Assembly: GCA_035544955.1 (NCBI GenBank)
Contig: DASZZN010000028.1
Coordinates: forward strand, 1-64,000
Direction of reading: 5' to 3'
Length of the DNA: 64,000 nucleotides
DNA from: Candidatus Dormiibacterota bacterium
GTDB taxonomy: Bacteria; Chloroflexota; Dormibacteria; CF-121
Position 1 is the first letter of the stretch, and the number at the start of each line of letters is the position of its first letter. The position numbers and the translations under genes are program-made. Positions 24,197 to 32,656 of the stretch are shown piece after piece. The notes below the pieces were generated by a model. It saw nothing but the letters and a program-made list of their open reading frames with translations, did no database searches and had not been told where the DNA came from.

Positions 24197-27100
24197 GTGC
24201 CACAGGTCACGCGCCGCGACTTTCTGAAAATCAGCGCCGCCGGGACCGGTGCGGCCGGCCTTACAGCCCTCGGCTTCGACGTGGCCCGGGCCGCTCAGGT
24301 CAGGCAGAGCTTTCACATCGCTGGCGCTACAGAGTCGCATTCGGTCTGTCCATACTGCGCGGTGGGCTGTGCCCTGGTCGCCCATACGAAAAAAAACGCC
24401 GACGGCTCTACCCAACTGCTGCAGATCGAGGGCAATCCGGACAGCCCGGTCAACGAGGGACGGCTCTGTCCGAAGGGTGCCACCGCCATGCAGCTCGCGA
24501 CCAGCGCCCGCCGCGTCGAAAACCCGTTGTATCGCGCGCCGGGATCGGACCACTGGCAGCAGATCACATGGGACGACATGCTCAACAAGTTGGCCCAGCG
24601 CATCAAAGACGCCCGCGATTCCAGCTTCGTGGCGACGGATGCGTCCGGAAACACGGTCAACCGCACGGAGGGGATTGCATTCGCCGGCGGCGCCGCCTTC
24701 AGCAGCGAGGAAGGGTACTTCGCCGCGAAGGTAATGCGCGGCCTCGGCCTGGTGCATCTAGAACAGCAGGCACGGGTTTGACACGGCCCCACGGTGGTCA
24801 GTTTGGCCGCCACATTCGGGAGAGGGGCTATGACCAACCACTGGCGCGACATCAAGAACGCCGACCTCATCATGATCAACGGCGCCAACCCGGCCGAGGC
24901 GCACCCAGTCGGATTCCAGTGGTTCCTCGCCGCTAAGAACGACCCCAAGCGCGGACCCGGCTCGGGCGGGGGCGCCAAGATCATCCACGCCGACCCGCGA
25001 TTCACCCGGACCTCGGCAATGGCCGACATCTATGCCCGTATCCGAACCGGCACCGATGTCGCCTACTTCGGCGGGCTGATCAATTACGTCTTGCAGAACA
25101 ACCTCTACCACGACGAATACGTGAAGAACTACACGAATGCCTCCTTCCTCGTGAAGCCGGCCTACGGTTTCAAAGACGGCCTATTCAGCGGCTACGATGC
25201 GGCGAACCGCAAGTACGACACCTCGTCTTGGGGCTACCAGATCGATACCGCCGCCAGTGACGCCTACAACGCGGCGCATCCGCCGGCTGGCGGAGCGATT
25301 GCCACCATCGCCAAACGCGATGTGACGCTGCAGGACCCGCAGACTGTTTTGCAGCTGATGAAGCAGCACTATTCGCGCTACACGCCAGAGATGGTTTCGC
25401 GGATCACGGGTATTCCCCAGGATCAGTTCATGCGGATCGCCCAGCTGGTCGGTCAGATGGGCACGCCCGACAAGGTGATGACGATCGTCTACGCCGTCGG
25501 CCTGACCCATCACACCACCGGTGGCGAGCTGATCCGCTCCGGCGCCGTCCTGCAGTTGCTGTTAGGGAACATGGGCCGCGCGGGCGGGGGCATGAACGCC
25601 GAGCGCGGTCACGCCAACATCCAGGGCAACACCGACCACGCCATATCCTGGGAAATTCTCCCCGGTTACCTGCAGATCCCGGCGCCGCAACGGACGACCA
25701 TCGACCAGTACGTCGCGGCCCAGGCGCCCAAGAAGCTGGACCCCCATTCGTGGAACTTCTTTGGTACCAACTACAAAAAATTCCTGGTCAGCCTGCTCAA
25801 GGCCTGGTACGGCGACGCCGCGACCAAGGCCAACGACTTCGCCTTCAACTTCATCCCCAAGCCGGGGCAGAACTCCTCCTGGATGTCCATCTATGACCAG
25901 GCGCTCAAGGGCAAGATGCAGGGGCTGATCCTGAGCGGGATGACCGCCACCAGTATCGGTCCCGATTCGAACCGCGTGATGCAGGCGCTGGCGAATCTCA
26001 AGTGGCTGGTGGTGATGGATCCGCTTCCCACGACCAGCTCAGAGTTCTGGCGTCGCCCGGGCGTCGATGCGAAGTCGATCCAGACTGAAGTCTTCATGGT
26101 CCCGACCACGCACTGGATCGAGAAAGACGGGTCGTTCGTCAACAGCGGCCGCTGGTCGCAGTGGAAGGAGCAGGTGATCCCGCCGCAAGGCAACGCCCGG
26201 CACGACCACTGGGTCCTGGCCGACCTTTTGACGCGGGTCAAGGCCCTCTACCAACAGCAGGGCGGCAAGTTCCCCGACCCGGTGATGGCCCTGACCATGA
26301 ATTACGCCAATCCGAAGCAGCCCACCCTGGACGAGCTCGCCCAGGAAGTCAACGGCTTCGACCTGACGACGAAAACGCGGCTGAGCTCGTTCGCCAACCT
26401 CAAGGACGACGGCACCACCACCGCCGGCGACTGGATCTACACCGGCAGCTACCCGGCGAGCGGCAACCTGATGAAGCGGACCGCCGGCGTGCAGGACGTG
26501 GCCAAGAATGACCCGACCGGGATGGGATTCTTCCCGAACTGGGCATGGTCCTGGCCGCTGAACCGGCGCATCATGTACAACCGCGCCTCCGCCGATCTGG
26601 CCGGCAATCCCTGGGACCCCACGCGTGCGGCCATCAAGTGGGACGCAACGCAGGCCAAGTGGGTGGGCGACGTCCCCGACTATCCAGCAACGATGAAGCC
26701 GTATACCCAGGACCCGAACGCCTGGCTGCCCTTCATCATGACCGGCGAAGGCACTGGTCGCCTCTTCTCGAATTCCATGCTCGATGGTCCCTTGCCCGAG
26801 CACTACGAGCCGATGGAGGCCCCGGTCAAGAATCCGCTGCATCCAAGCCAGTCGGAATCGCCAGTCGCCTTCATCTTTACGGGTGGCGGCGGCAAGTACG
26901 CAAAGGTAACGGACAGTTTCGGCACCGTCGCCGACTATCCGTATGTCGCCACCAGCTACCGGCTCACCGAGCACGAGCACTACGTCACGCAGCACGTCCC
27001 CCTACTGGCCGGTCTGCAGCCGTCCCCGTTCGTGGAGATCCCGGAGGAGCTCGCTGCCCAGAAGAGCATCAAGAGCGGCGACCGCGTGCGGGTGCGCTCA

Positions 27101-27343
27101 AAGCGCGGCAAGATCGAGGTCCTCGCGCTGGTGACGAAGCGGCTCGCGCCGACGATGATCGACGGCCAGAAGATCTTCCAGGTCGGGCTACCGATTCACT
27201 GGGGCTTCGTCGGCGTCTCGGCCGACGCGGACCCGAACAAGGGAGCGAACTGGCTGGTCAACTCGCTGACGCCGTTCGTTGGCGACGCCAATGCCTACAC
27301 GCCGGAGTTCAAAGCCTTCCTCGTGAATCTGGAGAAGATCTGA
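24197..27343 (+). CDS. fdhG: Formate dehydrogenase major subunit, selenocysteine-containing, Tat-exported (FDH-N type)
   Basis: Catalytic subunit oxidising formate to CO2 with a bis-MGD Mo or W site. GTG start with GGAGGAAT upstream; 1048 residues when the in-frame TGA at 24779-24781 is read as selenocysteine (residue 195). The context QARV-Sec-HGPTV is the same as in FdnG/FdoG. Seen also: a twin-arginine signal (TRRDFLKIS), the [4Fe-4S] motif CPYCAVGC...CPKGA at about 52-91, FGRGAMTNHW after the Sec, and the C-terminal SMLDGPLPEHYEP and LPIHWGF blocks. Length and plan match membrane-linked, outward-facing FDH-N. A conventional gene caller would split it into two pieces at the UGA. Confidence 0.95.
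24779..24811 (+). promoter_or_regulatory. Selenocysteine UGA codon and SECIS-like hairpin
   Basis: TGA at 24779-24781 is followed after 11 bases by a hairpin with arms GGTGGTC (24793-24799) and GGCCGCC (24805-24811) and loop AGTTT; all seven positions pair when G-U pairs are allowed. Eleven bases from UGA to the upper stem equals my recollection of the E. coli fdhF/fdnG SECIS spacing. It would bind SelB with tRNA-Sec; neither sel genes nor tRNA-Sec are in the window. Confidence 0.8.
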
Positions 27344-28122
27344 TGCAGGTGCTGGAAGCCGCAGTCGCCTCGAATCCGTGGCCGCTCCGTCGGGAGCGCG
27401 CGGCAGAACTCGCCGAGCGCTATCCGCACGCGGCGGAGATGCTCCATCTGTACCAGGCCCTCACGGTCGTCCAGGAGGCCGCCAGTAGAATTCCCTCCCC
27501 TCACAACATTGCCTCCTTCGCGGTAGACCACGTTCTCCCGGGAGTCATCGACGTCACCGTCGAACGTGGACCGCGGGCGCTGCGCGACGGCGTGGTCGCG
27601 GTATACGCGTCGGCCAACCTCGAGGAGTTGATCCAGCGCTGGTTGGACCAGGAAACCTTGAATCCCGTCGAGACCTATCTTGCTCGCGCTTCGGCCTCTC
27701 CCCTTCTTGAATCCTTGGCTGCATCTCCTTCCAACTCTGGCGGAGGCTCTTCACTCCAGTGTCCGGCATGCGGAGGTCTCCCGCAGCTGTCGTACTTCGC
27801 CGTCTCCGGCGAGGCGCTGGTCAGCGGCCCGCGTTACCTCGTCTGCTCCCGGTGCGCCACTAACTGGATCTTCTCCCGGATGACCTGCGCCGGATGCGGT
27901 GAATCGACCGGCACCAAGCTTCCGATCTTCCAGGAACAGGAACGGTTCCCCCACGTCCGCGTCGACGGCTGCCAGACTTGCGGGAAGTACCTCCTAACGT
28001 TTGACCTGCGTCGTGACACTCGCGCTGTGCCGGTCGTGGACGAGATCGCCGCGCTACCGCTCGACCTGTACGCACGCGACCAGGGGTTGACCAAAATCAC
28101 GCCGAACCTGATGGGGAACTGA
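27343..28122 (+). CDS. fdhE: FdhE-like formate dehydrogenase maturation protein
   Basis: 259-aa cytoplasmic chaperone-like protein with the rubredoxin-like four-pair cysteine set of FdhE: CPACGG, CSRCATNW, CAGCGEST and CQTCGKYLLTFD near residues 144-210. The C-terminus DEIAALPLDLYARDQGLTKITPNL is the conserved FdhE ending. FdhE binds iron and helps assemble formate dehydrogenase. The ATG overlaps the fdhG stop (TGATG), showing coupling. An Asn/Ser/Gly-rich stretch just before the first Cys pair may be an old repeat remnant but is not clearly palindromic. Confidence 0.88.
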   Translation: MQVLEAAVASNPWPLRRERAAELAERYPHAAEMLHLYQALTVVQEAASRIPSPHNIASFAVDHVLPGVIDVTVERGPRALRDGVVAVYASANLEELIQRWLDQETLNPVETYLARASASPLLESLAASPSNSGGGSSLQCPACGGLPQLSYFAVSGEALVSGPRYLVCSRCATNWIFSRMTCAGCGESTGTKLPIFQEQERFPHVRVDGCQTCGKYLLTFDLRRDTRAVPVVDEIAALPLDLYARDQGLTKITPNLMGN

Positions 28123-28125
28123 GGC

Positions 28126-28899
28126 ATGGCACAACCGGTCGGATTCTTCACGGACACAACGCTCTGCATCGGATGCAAGGCCTGCGAGGTGGCGTGCAAG
28201 GAATGGAATGGCCTGCCCGACAACCCGCTCGAGTTTCGCGGCAGCTACGACAACACCGGCCAGCTCGACCACGCCAACTGGCGCCACGTTCGCTTCGTCG
28301 AACAAACGACCAAGAGTCCCGATAAGCCGATCGCCTGGTCGATGATGTCGGACGTTTGCAAGCACTGCGCCAACGCCAGCTGCCTGGAAGTCTGTCCGAC
28401 CAATGCCATCGTCCGAACCGAGTTCGACACGGTCTTCATCCAGCAGGACGTCTGTAATGGGTGCCGCGACTGCATCTCGGCCTGCCCCTACGGCGTCATC
28501 GGTTTCAACAGCAACACCGGGACGGCGCAAAAGTGCACGTTCTGCTATGACCGCCTGCAAAACAACCTCAAGCCGGCCTGCGCGACCGCATGCCCGACGC
28601 AGTCGATCAAATTCGGCCCGCTCGATGAGATGCGCCAGACTGCGGCGACACGGCTCGCCACTCTGCATGCGCAGGGCATGAGCGAGGCTCGCATCTACGG
28701 CGACAAGGAGTACGGTGGCTTGCACGCCTTCTTCCTGCTGACAGACAAACCGGAGACATATAGCCTGCCCAGTACCGAAAGCGCGGTATTGCCCAGCCGC
28801 AACAACATTCCCGGCTACCTGGGCGCCGTGGTCACCGCCGTCGTAGCGGCCGTGGCGGGTCTGATCGCCTTCCGCCGCCGCGGGGAGGCAAAGCCCTGA
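28126..28899 (+). CDS. fdhB: Formate dehydrogenase iron-sulfur subunit (FdnH-like)
   Basis: 257-aa electron-transfer subunit with four [4Fe-4S] motifs: CIGCKACEVACKEW, CKHCANASCLEVCP, CNGCRDCISACPYG and CTFCYDRLQNNLKPACATACP. The C-terminus has one transmembrane helix (AVVTAVVAAVAGLIAF) as in FdnH/FdoH, which anchors the dimer on the outer face. Electrons pass from FdhG to the NrfD-type protein. It starts three bases after fdhE and its stop overlaps the next start. Confidence 0.92.
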   Translation: MAQPVGFFTDTTLCIGCKACEVACKEWNGLPDNPLEFRGSYDNTGQLDHANWRHVRFVEQTTKSPDKPIAWSMMSDVCKHCANASCLEVCPTNAIVRTEFDTVFIQQDVCNGCRDCISACPYGVIGFNSNTGTAQKCTFCYDRLQNNLKPACATACPTQSIKFGPLDEMRQTAATRLATLHAQGMSEARIYGDKEYGGLHAFFLLTDKPETYSLPSTESAVLPSRNNIPGYLGAVVTAVVAAVAGLIAFRRRGEAKP

Positions 28900-29792
28900 T
28901 GCCCGGCGAGCATTTCGTCGTGGCGCCGGGCTGGGCCTGGTACATCCTTCTGTACTTCTTCTTCGCCGGGATCTCCGGCGGTGCCTTTGTCATCGGCACC
29001 ATGCTGCGGCTCTGGGGCAGTGCGGCAGACGCCGCGGCCTCGCGACTCGCCTTCATCATCAGCTTCCCGCTGCTGCTGCTCTGCCCCATCCTCCTCACCC
29101 TTGACCTGGGCCAGCCGTTCCGCTTCTGGCACATGCTGGTCGATGTCGGGACAGGCGTACCGGCGTTCAAGGCGTACTCGCCGATCTCGGTGGGGTCGTG
29201 GGGGCTCCTGATCTTCGGGCTCTTCTCGTTCGTGATGTTCCTGGCCGCCGTCGGTGAGGGCGGGTACCTGCGCTGGCGCGTGCTCGCGGGCGCTGGCCGC
29301 GTCATGGGCAGCGCTTTGGGGAAGGCGTTTATGGTGATCGGCGCGATCGTCGGCTTCTTCATCGCGTCGTACACGGGTGTGCTTCTCGCCGTGAGCAATC
29401 AGCCGGTGTGGAGCGATACGTGGACGCTCGGCGCCCTATTTCTCGCGTCGGGGCTGAGCGGCGCCGCCGCTACCATCTTGCTGCTGAGCCACGGCCGGCG
29501 CGACGCCGCGGTCACGGACGGCAAGTTGATGCTGGCGGACCGGTACTTCATCATCCTCGAGTTGGTCTTGATCGCCCTGTTCTTGATCACGCTGGGCGGC
29601 GTTGTGTCGAAGGTGCTGGGCGGTGGCTGGATCCTCCTCTGGTTGGTGGTCCTGATCGGCACCCTGGTGCCGCTTGTCGCCGAGTGGCGTCCGGCGCTGC
29701 TGCGCCAGCTTCCACCCGTGGTGGTGCCGGTGCTGGTGCTGGTCGGCGTGCTTGCCCTGCGCGCCGTCATCATTTTCAGCGCCCAGGCCTAG
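28899..29792 (+). CDS. nrfD: NrfD/PsrC-type membrane quinone-linked subunit
   Basis: 297-aa protein with eight or nine transmembrane segments and the NrfD beginning WAWYILLYFFFAGISGGAF, then PLLLLCPILLTLDLGQPFRFWHM and SPISVGSWGLLIFGLFSF. It replaces the cytochrome b (FdnI) of E. coli FDH-N and would hand electrons to the quinone pool without haem. It shares a TGATG junction with the Fe-S subunit gene. Membrane anchor of the FdhGB dimer by context. Confidence 0.88.
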   Translation: MPGEHFVVAPGWAWYILLYFFFAGISGGAFVIGTMLRLWGSAADAAASRLAFIISFPLLLLCPILLTLDLGQPFRFWHMLVDVGTGVPAFKAYSPISVGSWGLLIFGLFSFVMFLAAVGEGGYLRWRVLAGAGRVMGSALGKAFMVIGAIVGFFIASYTGVLLAVSNQPVWSDTWTLGALFLASGLSGAAATILLLSHGRRDAAVTDGKLMLADRYFIILELVLIALFLITLGGVVSKVLGGGWILLWLVVLIGTLVPLVAEWRPALLRQLPPVVVPVLVLVGVLALRAVIIFSAQA

Positions 29793-30293
29793 ATGAAGGT
29801 TGGGGTCCTCCTGCCCTCCCGGTTCGAGGACCCGGGCGAGTTCCTCGCCGACGCGCGCGCGATGGAGGCGGCCGGCGCGGACAGCATCTGGCTGGAGGAA
29901 GGCGATGGCTACGATCCGATGCTGGCGCTGGCGGCGATCGCCGCGGTAACTGGCCGGCTGCGCCTTGGGCTGATCACGCTCAATACTCCCTCCCCCGCGG
30001 GGGGAGGGTCGGCGAGGGGGTTTGAGACCCTCCAGCACCTTTCCCGCCAGCGCGTCATCACTCTTATCCCCTCCCCCGCACGCGGGGGAGGGCAGGGTGG
30101 GGGTCTTTCAGGATCAGAGCGCTGGCGGCGGGTCGGGGTTCCCGCCGATCGAGAGGCGTGGGCGCGAACCCTCGAGGAGGCCCGGCCCGACTTCGACGGT
30201 GTGCTGGTCCCGCTCGACCCGAGACTGCTCGACATCTTGAGGCATCCCGAAGACGCGATCGACCGTTCCGACCTGATGCTGGCGCAAGGCTAA
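29793..30293 (+). CDS. Short luciferase-like (LLM) flavin/F420 protein with two repeat insertions
   Basis: 166-aa protein. The N-terminus MKVGVLLPSRFEDPGEFLADARAMEAAGADSIWLEEGDG (given in 20-residue limit as MKVGVLLPSRF and AGADSIWLEEG) matches luciferase-like monooxygenases of the F420 type, but the usual barrel of about 300 aa is missing after the first four strands. Two palindromic elements in frame encode TPSPAGGGSARG (about 65-76) and IPSPARGGGQGGGL (about 91-104). Without them only about 140 residues remain. It directly abuts the nrfD stop, so it is in the fdh operon. It may be a degraded LLM protein or a small binding protein. Confidence 0.6.
   Translation: MKVGVLLPSRFEDPGEFLADARAMEAAGADSIWLEEGDGYDPMLALAAIAAVTGRLRLGLITLNTPSPAGGGSARGFETLQHLSRQRVITLIPSPARGGGQGGGLSGSERWRRVGVPADREAWARTLEEARPDFDGVLVPLDPRLLDILRHPEDAIDRSDLMLAQG
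29986..30023 (+). repeat. GC-rich palindromic element, first copy in the LLM-like gene
   Basis: CTCCCTCCCCC-GC-GGGGGGAGGG core with the tail GTCGGCGAGGGGG. It is read as TPSPAGGGSARG in frame. Confidence 0.8.
30067..30103 (+). repeat. GC-rich palindromic element, second copy in the LLM-like gene
   Basis: Best-preserved copy: arms CCCTCCCCCGC and GCGGGGGAGGG around CAC, with tail CAGGGTGGGGG. It is read as PSPARGGGQGGG in frame. It starts 43 bases after the end of the preceding copy. Confidence 0.85.
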
Positions 30294-30300
30294 GGGTCGC

Positions 30301-31017
30301 ATGGCGCCTGGCGCTCGATTGGATCTCAAGGTGCTCGCCTTCGACGTCTTTGGCACCGTCGTCGACTGGCGCGGCGGGGTCGCCGCAGAAATGTCCAGCA
30401 TCGCGAAGGAGCGCCAGATAACGGTCGACGCGCCGGCATTCGCCGACGGATGGCGGAGCAAGTATCTGCCGTACCTCAGCCGCATCCGCAGCGGCGAGAT
30501 GCCCTGGCAGGTGCTCGACGGGGTTCATCGCGCGTCACTGCGTGAGCTCATCGGCGAACTGTCGATCCAGTCGCTGACCGAGGCAGACCTCGACCGCCTG
30601 GTTTTCGCCTGGCACCACCTGCCGCCATGGCCGGATGCCGTTGGCGGGATGTCCCGCTTGCGTTCGCGCTACGTTCTGACCACGCTCTCGAACGGCGGCA
30701 TGGCGCACCTGGTCGACCTCAACCGGGCGGCTCAGCTCCCCTTCGACTGCGTCCTCTCGGTCGAGCTGGTGCGGACCTATAAGCCGGATCCCCGCGTTTA
30801 TCGCCTGGTGCCCGATCTGCTTGTCGTTCGGCCCGAAGAGTCGATGATGGTGGCCTCCCACACCTATGACCTGGCCGCCGCCGCCGGCCAGGGGATGCGG
30901 ACAGCATTCGTGCGGCGCCCTCAGGAATGGGGCGCCGGCAAGCCGGAAAAGCTCGACATCTCGGTCGACATCGTGGCCGACGACTTCCTCGATCTGGCGT
31001 CCCAACTCGGCGCCTGA
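30301..31017 (+). CDS. HAD-superfamily haloacid dehalogenase type II-like hydrolase
   Basis: 238-aa HAD hydrolase. Motif I is AFDVFGTVVDW with the nucleophile Asp near residue 14, motif II is LTTLSNGGMAHL near 120, and motif III Lys lies in RTYKPDPRVYRL near 160. Motif IV is degenerate (MMVASHTYDLAAAAGQGMRT) as in L-2-haloacid dehalogenases. It would hydrolyse a 2-halo acid or a phosphate ester; the substrate is not evident. AAGGG lies before the ATG, and it follows the LLM-like gene by 7 bases. Confidence 0.82.
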   Translation: MAPGARLDLKVLAFDVFGTVVDWRGGVAAEMSSIAKERQITVDAPAFADGWRSKYLPYLSRIRSGEMPWQVLDGVHRASLRELIGELSIQSLTEADLDRLVFAWHHLPPWPDAVGGMSRLRSRYVLTTLSNGGMAHLVDLNRAAQLPFDCVLSVELVRTYKPDPRVYRLVPDLLVVRPEESMMVASHTYDLAAAAGQGMRTAFVRRPQEWGAGKPEKLDISVDIVADDFLDLASQLGA

Positions 31018-31039
31018 CGACCGTGCGATCCTAGTAGCG

Positions 31040-32596
31040 ATGGCTATGCGCGTGAAGCCGGCCTGGGCGGTTCACCTGCAGCCCGGTAGCGAGATCCCGC
31101 TCGAGGACGAGGCCGCCCGTCGCTACCTTCGTCGCGGCAACCTGCCTGAGGCATTGCTGCGAGGGGGCGCACATCCAGCACTCGTCGCCGGCGAGATCGC
31201 CCTCTCCCACGACGAACTCCGGGCGGCTACTGGCCGCGCCGCGAGTCGCCTCCAGAAGGCGGGCGTCACTCAGGGAACCCACGCGGCCATGTTTGCCGAG
31301 AATTCGGGCGCCTGGATTATTTCCTACCTCGGGCTGCAGGTGCTGGGCGCGACCGTCGTTGGCATGAATCCGGCCTTTAAGGCCGCCGAGGCCGAGCAGA
31401 TCTTGGGCGATAGCCAAGCCGCCGTAGCGGTGGTCGATGCCGGACGGCAAGCCCTGGTCGAGGCGCTCCGCCCGCGACTGGCTGCCCTTCGAGCGACCGT
31501 CCGCGTTGAAGAAATCGGCTCCTCGGACCCAGGGACAATTCCCTCCCCCCTCGCAGGCACAGCTACTCCCTCCCCGGCTCGCGGGGGAGGGGAGGGTGGG
31601 GGCCTCAACGCCGATAGTCCCGCGCTCCTCCTCTACACCTCTGGCACGACGGGCCGGCCTAAGGGCGCGTTGCTCGATCACGGGAACCTCCTCGCGCAAG
31701 GGCGCGGCGTGGTCGAGGCGTGGCGATGGACGAAGACGGACCGGCTCGTGCTGGCGCTGCCGCTGTTCCATGTTCATGGGCTTGCGATCGCGCTCAACGG
31801 CTCTTTGATCGCCGGCGGCTGTGCCGTCCTTGTGCCGTTCACCCCGGAGAACGTCATTCGCGAGCTCCAGGCCGGCGGCACCATGTTCTTCGGCGTACCC
31901 GCGATGTACCAGCGCCTCTGCGATTACCTCGAGAAAAACCCGGCTGATCTGCGTCACATTCGGCTCTTCGTCGCTGGCTCCGCTCCCCTACCCACGACCC
32001 TGTTTGCGCGCTGCGAGCGAATCCTCGGACAACCGGTTCTGGAGCGTTATGGCATCACCGAAGGCGGGATCGTCGTCTCCAACCCGTACGATGGGCCGCG
32101 CCAGCCGGGCCGCGTGGGTTTCCCCTTGCCAGGCGTTGAGGTGCGGCTCGGTGACCAGGACGAAGTCCAGTTGAAGGGCGGCCAGGTCTTCAAGGGCTAT
32201 TGGCGGAATACCGCGGCCTCGGCCGACGCCTTCACCGATGGCTGGTTTCGCACTGGCGACGTCGGCGAGATCGGCGAGGACGGAACGCTCGCGATTCGCG
32301 GGCGTATCAAGGAACTCATTATCTCCGGCGGCTACAACGTCTACCCACGCGAGGTCGAAATGGTCCTCGAGCAGCATCCGGCAGTGGCGGAGGTGGCGGT
32401 GGCCGGGCTGCCGTCTGAACGCTGGGGCGAAGAGGTCACCGCGTTCGTGGTCGTGCGCTCTCCGGTGGATGCGCAGGAGCTGATCGCCTACGCGCGCGAG
32501 CGGCTATCGACCTACAAGTGCCCGCGCGCGGTGCGCTTCATCGACGCTCTCCCGCGCAACGCGATGGGAAAGGTCGCCCGCTCACAGCTCAGGTAG
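31040..32596 (+). CDS. AMP-forming CoA ligase, MatB-like (malonyl-CoA synthetase group)
   Basis: 518-aa ANL ligase. P-loop LLYTSGTTGRPKGALLDH near residue 195, the FHVHGLAIAL block near 237 that is common in malonyl-CoA synthetases, ERYGITEGGIV near 335, GWFRTGDVGEI near 395 and the catalytic C-terminal Lys region NAMGKVARSQL. A double palindromic insertion (about residues 167-189) sits in the loop just before the P-loop. MatB activity is a guess from these blocks; other dicarboxylate or fatty-acyl specificities are possible. It starts at ATG 31040, 22 bases after the HAD gene. Confidence 0.8.
   Translation: MAMRVKPAWAVHLQPGSEIPLEDEAARRYLRRGNLPEALLRGGAHPALVAGEIALSHDELRAATGRAASRLQKAGVTQGTHAAMFAENSGAWIISYLGLQVLGATVVGMNPAFKAAEAEQILGDSQAAVAVVDAGRQALVEALRPRLAALRATVRVEEIGSSDPGTIPSPLAGTATPSPARGGGEGGGLNADSPALLLYTSGTTGRPKGALLDHGNLLAQGRGVVEAWRWTKTDRLVLALPLFHVHGLAIALNGSLIAGGCAVLVPFTPENVIRELQAGGTMFFGVPAMYQRLCDYLEKNPADLRHIRLFVAGSAPLPTTLFARCERILGQPVLERYGITEGGIVVSNPYDGPRQPGRVGFPLPGVEVRLGDQDEVQLKGGQVFKGYWRNTAASADAFTDGWFRTGDVGEIGEDGTLAIRGRIKELIISGGYNVYPREVEMVLEQHPAVAEVAVAGLPSERWGEEVTAFVVVRSPVDAQELIAYARERLSTYKCPRAVRFIDALPRNAMGKVARSQLR
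31540..31606 (+). repeat. Tandem GC-rich palindromic elements in the CoA-ligase gene
   Basis: A partial copy (CCCTCCCCCCTCGC at 31541 onwards) precedes a full copy (31566-31602: CCCTCCCCGGCTCGCGGGGG with the GGGTGGGGG tail). Together they encode PSPLAGTATPSPARGGG and GEGGG in frame. Confidence 0.75.
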
Positions 32597-32640
32597 CCCC
32601 CACCCCGCCCTCCCCCGCGAGCGGGGGAGGAAAAGGTGTG
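32597..32640 (-). repeat. Intergenic GC-rich palindromic element between convergent genes
   Basis: Perfect arms CCCTCCCCCGC / GCGGGGGAGG with the tail on the plus-strand 5' side (CCCCCACCCC), so the element points left. It lies directly after the ligase stop and before the convergent MHS-transporter stop. It could stop transcription from both sides, but no T-run follows. Confidence 0.75.
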
Positions 32641-32656
32641 GAAGGCTCAGAGTGCG

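Noticed and set aside
24197-24781. fdhG as a truncated gene followed by a second gene
   Set aside because: The stop is a selenocysteine UGA in the exact family position with a SECIS-like hairpin, so one gene is annotated.
26039-26995. Long minus-strand open frame inside fdhG, and others at 24107-25029
   Set aside because: The opposite strand codes for well-conserved formate dehydrogenase; the composition is that of a shadow frame.
27490-27503. CCCTCCCCTCAC inside fdhE as another palindromic element
   Set aside because: Only one arm is present and there is no second arm or tail.
32597-32640. Rho-independent terminator after the CoA-ligase gene
   Set aside because: The hairpin is strong but no T-run follows on either strand; it is kept as a repeat only.
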